Shown here: one piece after another, positions 63,966-64,000 of the stretch
Layout of the letters: every line of letters starts with the position of its first letter
Numbering within the stretch: the first letter of the stretch is position 1
Translations under genes and position numbers: made by a program
Assembly (NCBI GenBank): GCA_963830455.1
Contig: CAWHMT010000002.1
Span: 1,092,740 to 1,156,739 of the forward strand
From: 20CM-2-65-7 sp963830455
GTDB lineage: Bacteria > Gemmatimonadota > Gemmatimonadetes > Gemmatimonadales > GWC2-71-9
Length of the DNA stretch: 64,000 nt
Direction: 5' to 3'
Notes under the pieces: model-generated
Databases searched by the model: none
Told to the model about the DNA's origin: nothing
Seen by the model: only the letters and a program-made list of their open reading frames with translations

Positions 63966-64000
63966 CAAGACCAACCTGAACGAGTTAGTGGCAAGGGTAC

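Overview
The window is high-GC bacterial chromosome dominated by exopolysaccharide (EPS) genes. Long secreted proteins built from bacterial Ig-like (Big_2) repeats, abundant lipoproteins, a sigma-54 activator and GEMM riboswitches fit a soil or sediment bacterium such as Gemmatimonadota. This assignment is an inference from content; no rRNA or tRNA gene was seen.

Layout. (1) 1-7343: three secreted proteins sharing one C-terminal beta-rich domain. The second is preceded by three tandem GEMM-family cyclic-dinucleotide riboswitches, two of which are followed by intrinsic terminators. (2) 7329-13377, minus strand: glycosyltransferase, CapK-like adenylate-forming enzyme, an oxidoreductase/epimerase fusion and a Wzy-like polymerase. 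(3) 13579-27320, plus strand: methyltransferase, Wzx flippase, a nucleotide-sugar cassette (RmlC-like epimerase, SAF-domain reductase, SDR epimerase, cytidylyltransferase, PIG-L deacetylase, a Cys-rich unknown) and five glycosyltransferases. (4) 27327-32548, minus strand: acetyltransferase, polysaccharide deacetylase and two lipoproteins, one carrying the same C-terminal domain as in (1). (5) 32784-39065: L-2-hydroxyglutarate oxidase, an initiating sugar transferase, a sigma-54 response regulator and a Wzc-like co-polymerase/kinase. (6) 39083-47243: GlmS, a Wza-like export protein, a histidine kinase, a NarL-type regulator and three REC proteins with degenerate GGDEF domains. (7) 47253-54342: LEA14-like lipoprotein, HflX, three tandem PQQ-type sugar dehydrogenases, a VanZ-like protein and a small membrane protein. 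(8) 54489-63965: a second, badly frameshifted sugar-assembly region (WcaJ-like transferase, secreted DUF4855-like protein, WecB, glycosyltransferase, AsnB, Ig-like lipoprotein).

Together regions 2-6 encode a largely complete Wzx/Wzy-type EPS pathway: precursor supply (GlmS, cytidylyltransferase, epimerases), initiation (33989-34687), chain assembly, flipping, polymerisation, chain-length control and export. Candidate -24/-12 promoters precede several of these operons, next to the sigma-54 activator. The secreted proteins at the edges are probably EPS-binding or EPS-modifying. The riboswitch array suggests cyclic-dinucleotide control of at least one of them.

Sequence quality changes near 50 kb. 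Upstream I see one clear frameshift (about 18743). From about 50.3 kb onward most genes are split by many single-base shifts while still coding for conserved motifs, so assembly indel error is more likely than true decay.
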